Source: an uncultured Pseudomonadota bacterium
GTDB lineage: Bacteria; Myxococcota_A; UBA796; SXON01
Assembly: GCA_903959175.1 (NCBI GenBank)
Contig: CAJBVW010000112.1
Coordinates: 1 to 41,013, forward strand
Reading direction: 5' to 3'
Length of the DNA: 41,013 nt
The position numbers were made by a program, and so were the translations under genes. Every line of letters begins with the position of its first letter. Position 1 is the first letter of the stretch. The notes under the pieces are model-generated. The model was given only the letters and a program-made list of their open reading frames with translations. It made no database searches and had not been told where the DNA came from. Below are positions 1-10,286 of this stretch, piece after piece.

Positions 1-1
1 A

Positions 2-1021
2 GCCGAGGCGGCCGACGCCATCGCCGCCGGTGTGCGCCGTGCATGCCCCGACGCGGAGGTGGTCCTGCGCCCGGTGGCCGACGGCGGCGAGGGCACGCTC
101 GACGTGCTCGGGCTCCCGACCCGCACGGTGCGCGTCCACGACGCCTGGGGCATGTCCCGGCTGGTGCGGCTCGGGGAGGATGGCCCCGGGCTCGTGATCG
201 AGCTTGCGCGCGTCTGTGGGTTCGATCCGGCGCGGCGGGAGGTCATGTCCGCGAGCACGCGCGGCGTCGGCGAGGCGCTGCGCGCCGGGCTCGACATGAC
301 GTGCGGGCGCTACCTCGTGGCCCTCGGCGGAAGCGCGACGTGCGACGGCGGCACCGGGATGCTGCGCGCGCTCGGCGCGGGCTTCTGGGACGCCGACGGG
401 AACGTGCTCCCCGAGGGGGGCGCCGCCTTGGAGCGGCTCGCGCGCTTCCAGCCGCCGCGCATCCCCGTCGTCGCGATCGACGTGGCGTGTGATGTCGACG
501 CGCCGCTGCTCGGCCCGAGCGGTGCCGCCCGCCGCTTCGCGCCCCAGAAGGGCGCCACCGCGGAGGACGTGGAGCGCCTGGAGCGCGGCCTCACGCGCTG
601 GGCGGACGTGCTGGAGGACCTCACCGGCGCCCGCCTCCACGACGTGCCCGGCGGCGGCGCGGCGGGCGGCACCGGCGCGGCGCTGGCGCTCCTCGGCGGC
701 CGCCTGCGGCCGGGCGCGGAGCTGATCCTCGACCGCGTGGGCTTCGACGCGCTGCTCGCGGGCGTGGACCTCGTGGTGACGGGCGAGGGGAGGGTCGACG
801 CGGGCTCGCTCCAGGGCAAGGCCCCGGCGGTGGTGGCCCGGCGGGCGGCGCGGCGGGGCGTGCCCGTCGCGCTCGTGGCGGGCGCGATCGAGGTGGAGGT
901 GCCCGGGGTGACGGCGGCGTGGGCGCTCCCGGCGGGCGATCCCGCGGAGGGCGCGGCGGCGGCCCTCACGGCGCGGGTGGCGGCTGGGCTCGCGGCCTGG
1001 ATCAGCGATCGGGCGCGCTGA
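2..1021 (+). CDS. glxK: Glycerate 2-kinase, GlxK/GarK family (5' end cut by window)
   Basis: Phosphorylates D-glycerate with ATP to 2-phosphoglycerate in the cytoplasm, linking glyoxylate/hydroxypyruvate metabolism to lower glycolysis. The frame is open from the first bases of the window with no convincing start, and the family is usually about 370-380 residues, so roughly the first 30-40 residues lie upstream. Recognisable family blocks run in order: PVADGGEGT near the visible start, then GGSATCDGGTGMLRALG, DVDAPLLGPSGAARRFAPQKGA, a glycine-rich PGGGAAGGTGAAL loop, and LVVTGEGRVDAGSLQGKAP near the C-terminus. The stop codon TGA lies inside a hairpin shared with the convergent lipoprotein gene. 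Upstream operon partners are not visible. Type assignment (the E. coli-like 2-kinase rather than the GLYCTK type) rests on these blocks. Confidence 0.93.
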   Translation, partial: AEAADAIAAGVRRACPDAEVVLRPVADGGEGTLDVLGLPTRTVRVHDAWGMSRLVRLGEDGPGLVIELARVCGFDPARREVMSASTRGVGEALRAGLDMTCGRYLVALGGSATCDGGTGMLRALGAGFWDADGNVLPEGGAALERLARFQPPRIPVVAIDVACDVDAPLLGPSGAARRFAPQKGATAEDVERLERGLTRWADVLEDLTGARLHDVPGGGAAGGTGAALALLGGRLRPGAELILDRVGFDALLAGVDLVVTGEGRVDAGSLQGKAPAVVARRAARRGVPVALVAGAIEVEVPGVTAAWALPAGDPAEGAAAALTARVAAGLAAWISDRAR

Positions 1022-1033
1022 GCGTCAGCGCGC
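1013..1033. terminator. Hairpin at the end of the glycerate kinase gene
   Basis: A perfect 9-bp inverted repeat, GCGCGCTGA / TCAGCGCGC, is separated by GCG. The TGA in the left arm is the glycerate kinase stop codon. No T-tract follows, so it is a strong structure rather than a classical intrinsic terminator. It can fold in transcripts from either strand. Confidence 0.5.
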
Positions 1034-1077
1034 GGTGAACGTCAGCGCGCGCTGAGCGTCAGCGCGCGGTGAGCGTC
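1019..1077. repeat. 17-bp tandem repeat, about 3.5 copies
   Basis: Units of TGAGCGTCAGCGCGCGG start at 1019, 1036 and 1053, with a partial fourth copy at 1070. They differ only at one internal base and the last base (TGAACG in the second unit; final G or C). Every full unit carries TGA on the plus strand and TCA (TGA on the minus strand), so the array can supply stop codons to both convergent genes. Confidence 0.85.
1046..1068. terminator. Second hairpin, at the end of the convergent lipoprotein gene
   Basis: A 10-bp stem (CGCGCGCTGA / TCAGCGCGCG) closes on a GCG loop. The TCA in the right arm, read on the minus strand, is the stop codon of the lipoprotein gene. It is a near copy of the hairpin at 1013-1033. 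The two together form a bidirectional end-of-transcript structure between convergent genes. Confidence 0.5.
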
Positions 1078-1694
1078 GCCGTCGCGAACGACATGCCGTA
1101 GCCGATGTCCGGTGCGCTGCCGTTGATCTGGAAGTTCATGCCGAGGGTGGCGCCGGTGCCGCCCGCGCTGACCTCCAGCGCCCACTCGGTGGTGGTGGGG
1201 TGTTTCTCGAAGGCGGCGGCCTCGGCGAGGTCAACGAGGTTCGCGGGCGCCGACTCCAGCGTCGCCCAGGTGTCGTCGGTCTCGAAGAGGATCAAGGCAA
1301 CGTCGAGCTGGTTGGCGGCGACGTACCCGCGCGCGCTCACGACGAGCGTGCCCGCGTCGTTCGCGACGGTGAGGTCGACCGGCGCATAGAGGAACGTCCC
1401 CGCGGTCGGGCACTCCGTGTCGGCGTCCGCGCTCTCCTGAATCCACGCGGGCATGGACGTACGCGTCACCGTGGTGCGGAACGTCGCGAGGGCGGGGTCG
1501 GCGAGCCCGGCGTCCCGGAACTGCCAGTCGGCGTCCCACGTCTGGCCGTCGACCAGGCCGACCATCTCCGCCACGGAGAAGCCGAGCGCGGCGTCATCGT
1601 CGTCCACGGGCGCCTGGTCGAGGACCTCGCAGCGCTCGATGTACACGAGGCCGGTACACGCGGGGAGCAGAGCGGCGAGCAGGAGCATGGGCAT
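1059..1694 (-). CDS. Putative exported lipoprotein, function unknown
   Basis: A 211-residue protein beginning with a short hydrophobic signal and a lipobox-like LLPAC (Cys13), so probably lipid-anchored in the envelope. The mature part is acidic and predicted beta-rich, with a few cysteines (around Cys22 and Cys95) that could form a disulfide. I recognise no catalytic motif or named family. A second in-frame ATG two codons downstream is equally possible as start; neither has a strong ribosome-binding site. It lies 45 bases downstream of the TonB-C-like exported protein on the same strand and may be cotranscribed with it. Its last codons are encoded by the 17-bp tandem repeat, giving a Thr-Leu-Thr-Ala-Arg end. 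Confidence 0.7.
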   Translation of the reverse strand: MPMLLLAALLPACTGLVYIERCEVLDQAPVDDDDAALGFSVAEMVGLVDGQTWDADWQFRDAGLADPALATFRTTVTRTSMPAWIQESADADTECPTAGTFLYAPVDLTVANDAGTLVVSARGYVAANQLDVALILFETDDTWATLESAPANLVDLAEAAAFEKHPTTTEWALEVSAGGTGATLGMNFQINGSAPDIGYGMSFATATLTAR

Positions 1695-1739
1695 CCGTGA
1701 CGTTCAAACTCTACACGGTCCCGCGCCGCACCACCCGGA

Positions 1740-2402
1740 CTACCGCACCGGCGCCGGCTCGAAGCGCACGGGGAGGTCGAGCTCGACGGGCGGCGCCTCG
1801 CCCTTCGCGAGGTCCAGCTTCAGCTTCTTCGTGGCGGCCAGCGAAGCCTCGGCCAGCGCGTCCACGCAGCGGAGCGCCCGCGCCTTCGCGACGGTGCCGT
1901 CTGCGGCAAAGCCGAGGCGCACGAGGCACGTCCCCGCGGTGACGCCCGCCGTGACCGCAGCCTTCGGCAGCTTCGGGCTCGGGAGCTTGCCCGTGAACGT
2001 GTAGGCGGGGGTGCCGTCCGCCTTCGGCGGCAGGGCGGCGAGCAGGTCCATCGGGCGCAGCAGGTAGACGAGGCGGCGCGGCGTGCTCTCGGCCTTCGGC
2101 TCGGGTTCGTCGGCGTTGAGCGCCTTGAACACGACCTCCATCTCCTCGGCGTGCGGCGCCGCGGAGGGCTCCCACTTCCAGGCCTGCCCGAGCGTGCGCG
2201 CGGTCTCAACGAGGCCGCTCGGGCAGCCGGGTGCGACCTTCACGTCGGTGATGGCGCCCATGCCGTCGACCTCGAGCGTGAGCGCGCACGGCCACGCGCC
2301 GGACTCGGGCAGCAGGTCGAGGTCGGCCACGGTGGGGACGGGGGCGTCGAGCGAGGCGGTGGCCATCGTGGCGGCGAGGGCGGAGGCGGCGAGGAGGAGC
2401 AT
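1740..2402 (-). CDS. Exported protein with two TonB C-terminal-like halves
   Basis: A 220-residue protein with a very short hydrophobic N-terminus ending in ALA-A, a probable signal peptide. Residues about 35-110 and 150-220 each look like a TonB_C-type fold. Both have a strand, a D-G-x-I/V turn (VDGMGAITDVKVAPGC and FAADGTVAKARALRC), a Cys, a helix with LVETARTLGQAWKW or LAEASLAATKKLKL, and a final strand. In true TonB this domain contacts outer-membrane receptors, but here there is no TonB transmembrane helix or long proline linker, so it is probably a soluble periplasmic relative. The paired Cys in each half may form a disulfide. It starts about 175 bases beyond atpC on the same strand, but a terminator-like hairpin lies between them. 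Function unknown. Confidence 0.7.
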   Translation of the reverse strand: MLLLAASALAATMATASLDAPVPTVADLDLLPESGAWPCALTLEVDGMGAITDVKVAPGCPSGLVETARTLGQAWKWEPSAAPHAEEMEVVFKALNADEPEPKAESTPRRLVYLLRPMDLLAALPPKADGTPAYTFTGKLPSPKLPKAAVTAGVTAGTCLVRLGFAADGTVAKARALRCVDALAEASLAATKKLKLDLAKGEAPPVELDLPVRFEPAPVR

Positions 2403-2460
2403 GGGGCTCGTCTATCCGCGTGGGGCGCGGGTCGCAGCAGGTCGGGCGCGCGCGCTGCAT

Positions 2461-2488
2461 CCGGGCGTTGCGGGGCGGGCCCCGCCCC
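2461..2488. repeat. Dispersed GC-rich hairpin element, copy 1
   Basis: On the minus strand this reads GGGGCGGGGCCCGCCCC followed by GCAACGCCCGG. It matches the element at 18386-18417 almost base for base over about 28 positions. The first part is a near-perfect palindrome of about 8 bp per arm. It sits in the intergenic region between atpC and the next gene. Confidence 0.6.
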
Positions 2489-2515
2489 AAGAACATCCCC
2501 CCCAAAACGGCGCGA

Positions 2516-2556
2516 GGCCCACCTCCTGGCACCCTTTCGGAGTGCGGAGATGGGCC
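2516..2556 (-). terminator. Terminator hairpin of the atp operon
   Basis: Starting 22 bases past the atpC stop (minus strand) is an 11-bp stem, GGCCCATCTCC / GGAGGTGGGCC, with one G-T wobble. An inner hairpin GCACTC-CGAAA-GGGTGC caps it. A CGTTTTG run follows 8 bases later. This is the most convincing terminator structure in the window, and its place at the end of the ATP synthase operon fits. Confidence 0.7.
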
Positions 2557-2577
2557 CCTCTACGATCCCGGCGGGAG

Positions 2578-2838
2578 CTACTTGATCTCGTCGCAGCTGT
2601 CGACGAGGAGCACCACGCGGTCGGGGCCCGCCTCGGCGAAGCCGGCGCCGACCTGGAAGCGGAGCACGCCGCTGGGGCCGCGCACCTTCACGATGCCCGG
2701 CTGGAGCACCGTGAGGAACGGGATGTGCCGCGGCAGCACGCCGAACTCGCCGAGCTCACCCGGCGCCTGCACGTCCGTGGCGGTGCCCTTCCAGGCGACC
2801 TTGCGGGGCGTGACGATCTCGACGTGGAGGTCCGACAT
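2578..2838 (-). CDS. atpC: ATP synthase F1 epsilon subunit, short form
   Basis: Central-stalk subunit of F1, joining gamma to the c-ring. The 86 residues cover only the N-terminal beta-sandwich: it starts LHVEIVTPRKVAWKG, carries the hallmark GELGEFGVLPRHIPFLT, and ends shortly after GAGFAEAGPDRVVLLVD. Epsilon in E. coli has about 138 residues; the missing part is the helical hairpin that inhibits ATP hydrolysis. The stop codon is followed by a strong terminator, so this looks like a natural short form, not a frameshift. Short epsilon proteins are known from some other bacteria. It is the last gene of the atp operon, three bases after atpD. Confidence 0.95.
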   Translation of the reverse strand: MSDLHVEIVTPRKVAWKGTATDVQAPGELGEFGVLPRHIPFLTVLQPGIVKVRGPSGVLRFQVGAGFAEAGPDRVVLLVDSCDEIK

Positions 2839-2841
2839 GGG

Positions 2842-5198
<2,357 letters not shown>

Positions 5199-5215
5199 CG
5201 GTGCCTCCTAGCGGC

Positions 5216-6736
<1,521 letters not shown>

Positions 6737-6774
6737 TGGGTCCTCGGTGGCGGGAGTGGCGTCCCGCCGCGGCT

Positions 6775-7326
6775 TCAGGCCTGGGAAGGGTTGACGAGGG
6801 TGAGCTGGAGGCGTTCGAGGCGGGTGCGGAGCGAGGCGTCGTAGACGCGGCCCCCCACCTGGGCGACGAGCCCGCCGAGCAAGGAGGGATCGACCCGCGA
6901 CTCGAGCAGGACCTTCTTGCCCGTGGTCTGCGTGAGGGCGCTGTTGACGGCCTCGCGCATCGCGGGGGAGAGCTCGCTGGCGGTCGTGACGGTCGCGCGG
7001 ACGCGGCCGGCTTCGGCGTCGGAGAGGGCGCGGTACTCGCGCACGACGCCGGGGAGCGCGGCGAAGCGGTCCTTGTCGAGCAGGAGCCGCAGGAAGTTGA
7101 CCGTGTGCGGGTGCAGCGCGAGGCCGGGGATGAACCGGTCGAGCACGGCGCGCCGCTCCGACTGGGTGAACACCGGGTTCGACATCACGTTGCCGAGCTC
7201 GGGCGTGCCCTCGATGAGCCGGGAGAAGCGGAGGAGGTCGTCGCCGAAGCGGTCGACCTGGCTCTCTTCACGGCCGATCTCGAGCAGCGCCTTCGCGTAG
7301 CGACGGGCGAGGGATCCCTCAACCAT
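6775..7326 (-). CDS. atpH: ATP synthase delta subunit
   Basis: Stator subunit linking the b/b' peripheral stalk to the top of F1 (OSCP family). The 183 residues are normal. The N-terminal helix [16 protein letters not shown] and the C-terminal [25 protein letters not shown] block (family pattern G-G-x-x-x-x-x-G-x-x-x-x-D-x-S) are clear. Its start codon lies inside the last codons of the b-subunit gene (8-base overlap), indicating tight translational coupling. The gene order b'-b-delta-alpha-gamma-beta-epsilon is the standard F1/stalk order. Confidence 0.97.
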   Translation of the reverse strand: MVEGSLARRYAKALLEIGREESQVDRFGDDLLRFSRLIEGTPELGNVMSNPVFTQSERRAVLDRFIPGLALHPHTVNFLRLLLDKDRFAALPGVVREYRALSDAEAGRVRATVTTASELSPAMREAVNSALTQTTGKKVLLESRVDPSLLGGLVAQVGGRVYDASLRTRLERLQLTLVNPSQA

Positions 7327-7921
7327 TGGGCGTCTCCTTCTCGACGGCGGCGAGGAACTCGCGCGCGAGGCGATCCTGGTCGTCCGCGGTGACGGAGCGC
7401 TTCAGGGTCTCGCGGGCGAGGGCCACGGCGAGGCGGGCGGCCTCTCCGCGGAGCTCGTTGCGGGCCCGGGTGGACTCCTCGCGGATGGTGCGCTCGGCGG
7501 TGTCCTTCACGCGCGCGGCGTCGGCGTGGGCGCGCTCCTCGATGCGCATGGCCTCGCGGTCGGCCTCGACGGCGGCCTCGGCCTTCATCTCCTCGACCCG
7601 ACGGTCGAGGGTGGCGAGCCGGGCCTCGATGTCGGCGTTGGTCGCGGCGGCCTCCGCCTTGAGGCGGGCGGACTCGTCGAGCTGCTTGCTGACGGCGAGC
7701 GAGCGGTTCTTCAGCGCGTCCCGAATGGGGCCGCGGGCGAGCCACGCCAGCGCGATGCCGAAGAGCACCACGTTGGCGGCCTGCAGGCCGATCATCTCCC
7801 AGGGGATGCCGTGCACTTCGTGCCCGGCGGCGGCGGCGCCCTCGTGAGCGGCCTCGACCGCCTCGGCGCCGTGTTCGGTGCCGGAGGCCCAGGCGAGCGC
7901 GTGGAGCAGGAGCAGGTGCAT
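7319..7921 (-). CDS. atpF: ATP synthase F0 b subunit with N-terminal signal-like extension
   Basis: Peripheral-stalk subunit. The single membrane segment is unusually late, at residues about 45-62 (MIGLQAANVVLFGIALAWLA). It is followed by a long charged Ala/Glu/Arg-rich helix typical of b subunits. In front is a hydrophobic stretch MHLLLLHALAWASG resembling a signal peptide, and a His/Ala/Glu-rich segment. Such an extension on one of two b-type subunits is known from some proteobacteria, but I cannot say whether it is cleaved. Its ATG overlaps the stop of the b' gene by one base (TGATG), and its own 3' end overlaps atpH by 8 bases. Confidence 0.93.
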   Translation of the reverse strand: MHLLLLHALAWASGTEHGAEAVEAAHEGAAAAGHEVHGIPWEMIGLQAANVVLFGIALAWLARGPIRDALKNRSLAVSKQLDESARLKAEAAATNADIEARLATLDRRVEEMKAEAAVEADREAMRIEERAHADAARVKDTAERTIREESTRARNELRGEAARLAVALARETLKRSVTADDQDRLAREFLAAVEKETPNG

Positions 7922-8367
7922 CAGGCCTCCAGCTGGGGAAGGGCGCGACCCAGTACCTGGGCGGCGACCTCACGGGAGAGGGCGCGGGACGTGGCGTCCA
8001 GCTCCGACCGGGCCGCGGTGGCCTCGGCGCGGATCACGTCGATCGCCTGGGAGAGGTGGGCCTCGGCGACGCCGCGGGCCTCCCCGACGATGCGGGCGTG
8101 CTGGGCCTGGGCAGCGGCGCGACGCTGGGCGCGGAAGTCGGTGACTTCCAGGCGCGCCTTCGCGAGCGCAGCTTCCCATTCCGCGAGGCGGACAGCCGCC
8201 TGGGCTTGAAGGGACTCGGCCTCCTTACGGGCACCGACCGTCGCGTGAGCACGGGCGTCCAAGTAGGCGAGCATGGGCTTGTAGAGGACGAAGTGAAGGC
8301 CGGCCACGAGGACCAGGAAAGGCACCATCAACGTGCCGACCAGCACCAGATCCGGGATGATGTTCAT
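7921..8367 (-). CDS. atpF2: ATP synthase F0 b' (second b-type) subunit
   Basis: First gene of the visible atp operon. The 148 residues start MNIIPDLVLVGTLMVPFLVLV, a membrane helix of about 20 residues, followed by YKPMLAYLDARAHATVGARKEAE, the entry to the long stalk helix. The Pro and the L-x-x-R pattern after the membrane span are typical of b/b' subunits. Two different b-type genes in tandem imply a heterodimeric stalk, as in photosynthetic and several deltaproteobacterial lineages. The frame stays open upstream, but the hydrophobic N-terminus fixes the ATG at 8367. Subunits a, c and AtpI, which often precede this gene, are absent; the next gene upstream is divergent. Confidence 0.93.
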   Translation of the reverse strand: MNIIPDLVLVGTLMVPFLVLVAGLHFVLYKPMLAYLDARAHATVGARKEAESLQAQAAVRLAEWEAALAKARLEVTDFRAQRRAAAQAQHARIVGEARGVAEAHLSQAIDVIRAEATAARSELDATSRALSREVAAQVLGRALPQLEA

Positions 8368-8514
8368 CGCATCGACCCTAAAGGGGCGCCCGACTATCGC
8401 AGCGCGCGCGTCCGGGCAAGGGGACGAAGGGGATCCGGCGATCCGCGGCCCGCGCGGCGGAGGATGAATGAAAGCACGGCGCCGTTCGTGGTAGAAGGGT
8501 CGCCTGAGGACCCC

Positions 8515-9537
8515 ATGCGCCTGCTTCGTACGATCCTTCCGCTCGCCGCCGCCCTGCTTCTTCTCGTGCTTCCGACGGCCGAAGCGGAGACCGTCGCCAC
8601 CCTGAAGATCGCGACCGTCGCCCCCGAAGGGACGCCCTGGGCGGACGGACTCACGCGCCTCAAGGCGCAGGTGGAGAAGGACGCCCCGGGCCGCATGGTG
8701 GTCCGCCCCTTCCTCGGCGGCGTGCTCGGGGACGAGAACGAGTCCGTCCAGGCTTGCCAGCGCGGCCAGATCCAGGGCGTCGGCGCCTCCACGGGCGCGC
8801 TCGCCTCGATCGTGCCCGAGCTCGCCGTGCTCGAGCTGCCCTACCTCTTCCGCAGCGAGGCCGAGGCCGACTACGTCCTCGACAAGGTCATCCTCACCTC
8901 GGTGGAGAAGGCCTTCCGGGACCGCGGGCTCGTCCTCGCGTTCTGGTCGGAGAACGGCTACCGCGCCTTCGGCAGCAGCTGGGGCCCGGTCAAGACCCCG
9001 GCCGACCTCGTGGGCCACAAGATGCGGTCGCAGGAGCACAAGCTGCACCTGCAGATGTACCGATCTTTCGGCGCGTCCCCTCAGCCGATCCCGGTCACGG
9101 AGGTCCTCACCTCGATGCAGACTGGCGTGATCGACGGCTGGGACAACACCCCGCTCTTCGCCTTCGCCGCCCAGTGGACCAGCGCGACCAAGTACATCTC
9201 GCTGACCAACCACATCTATCAGCCCGCCGCCATCGCCTACAACGAGGCCTGGTTCGACGCGCAGCCGAAGGACCTCCAGGCCATCCTGATGAAGGCCCGC
9301 ACCGGCCTCGCGCCGCAGATGCGGCAGGAGATCCGGGCGTTGAACCCGATCCTCATCCAGAACCTGAAGGACATGAAGGTCAGCGTCTACAAGCCGAGCG
9401 CGACCGAGATGGCCGCCTTCGAGGCCCCCGCCAAGCAGGCGCGCGACGCCTACATGGCGACCGCGTCCGCCGGCGAGAAGGCGCTGCTCGTGCAGGTCCA
9501 GAAGGGCCTCGAGGCCTACCGGGCGGGCGCGCGTTGA
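8515..9537 (+). CDS. dctP: TRAP transporter substrate-binding protein, DctP family
   Basis: Periplasmic receptor that captures an organic acid and hands it to the DctQM membrane complex. The 340 residues begin with a signal peptide (residues 1-24, cleavage after AEA). The mature protein opens LKIATVAPEGTPWADG and contains FLGGVLGDENESVQACQRGQIQ. Arg171 in GHKMRSQEHK corresponds to the family's conserved carboxylate-binding arginine. The block LTSMQTGVIDGWDNTP is the usual one before the hinge. A GAGG site precedes the ATG. Its TGA overlaps the start of dctQ. The substrate cannot be deduced; most DctP proteins bind C4-dicarboxylates, other carboxylates or sialic-acid-like compounds. Confidence 0.95.
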   Translation: MRLLRTILPLAAALLLLVLPTAEAETVATLKIATVAPEGTPWADGLTRLKAQVEKDAPGRMVVRPFLGGVLGDENESVQACQRGQIQGVGASTGALASIVPELAVLELPYLFRSEAEADYVLDKVILTSVEKAFRDRGLVLAFWSENGYRAFGSSWGPVKTPADLVGHKMRSQEHKLHLQMYRSFGASPQPIPVTEVLTSMQTGVIDGWDNTPLFAFAAQWTSATKYISLTNHIYQPAAIAYNEAWFDAQPKDLQAILMKARTGLAPQMRQEIRALNPILIQNLKDMKVSVYKPSATEMAAFEAPAKQARDAYMATASAGEKALLVQVQKGLEAYRAGAR

Positions 9538-10286
9538 TCACGTTCTTCGAGCGGGTGGACGCCGTCATCGTCCGGGCCGAGCAGTTCGTGGTCGCCGCGT
9601 TGCTCTCGGTGATGGGGTTCGTCGTCTTCCTGGACGTCGTCCATCGCGTGAGCACCCGGGTCGACAGCCCGCTCAACAACCCCCTGGTCGTCTCGATCGG
9701 GGGGGCCGTCGTCGCTGCCGCCGCGTTCAACACGCGCGGCTCCCGTCTCCCGGTGCCGAAGGGCGTCGGCGTCGGGGTCGCGGTGGCGCTGGGACAGATC
9801 CTCTTCGTGAAGCTCGTGCCGAACGGCCTCGTCTGGTCACAGACGCTCGCGCTCGCCCTGACGCTCTGGCTCGGCACCATGGGCGCGTCGCTGGCAGCGC
9901 ACTCGCGCCGCCACCTCGCGCTCGACATCGGCAGCAAGCTCTGGCCCGCCTCGATCGCCCCGAAGATCGCGGCGATCGGGCACCTATGCACCGCCGCGTT
10001 CTGCCTCGGCCTCATCTTCCTGGCCGGCCGCTCCATCTTCGGCTTCGAGCTCTCGGGCACCCACGTCCCCGGCCACCTCGACATCTGGCGCGACAGTGAC
10101 GGCGCGGGCGGGACCCTCTCCGGCACCGGCATCCCCAAGTGGCTGGCTTCTCTGGCCATCCCCTACGGTATGGCGGTGATCGCGTTCCGCTTCACGCTCG
10201 ACGCGTACCGCACCTGGACCGGCCAGCTCGCCATCGGCGAGGACGACACCCTCCACCAGCTCGGCATCACCGAGGAGCCTTCGTGA
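9534..10286 (+). CDS. dctQ: TRAP transporter small membrane subunit, DctQ-like
   Basis: Small integral membrane partner of DctM. With a TTG start in the TTGA overlap with dctP it has 250 residues; GTG at 9555 is an alternative start. It has four or five hydrophobic segments, including residues about 18-38 (FVVAALLSVMGFVVFLDVVH) and a late span near residues 220-235. This is longer than the usual 160-190 residues: a soluble-looking insert (GTHVPGHLDIWRDSDGAGG) lies before the last helix and may face the periplasm. The family pattern R-x-H-L-A-x-D is present as RRHLALDIGSK. The stop overlaps the dctM start (GTGA), so all three genes are translationally coupled. Confidence 0.9.
   Translation: MITFFERVDAVIVRAEQFVVAALLSVMGFVVFLDVVHRVSTRVDSPLNNPLVVSIGGAVVAAAAFNTRGSRLPVPKGVGVGVAVALGQILFVKLVPNGLVWSQTLALALTLWLGTMGASLAAHSRRHLALDIGSKLWPASIAPKIAAIGHLCTAAFCLGLIFLAGRSIFGFELSGTHVPGHLDIWRDSDGAGGTLSGTGIPKWLASLAIPYGMAVIAFRFTLDAYRTWTGQLAIGEDDTLHQLGITEEPS

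Noticed and set aside
8368-8514. Promoters for the divergent atp and TRAP operons
   Set aside because: Some -10-like hexamers (TAGAAG on plus, GATAGT on minus) occur, but none has a matching -35 at usual spacing, so none is listed as a feature.
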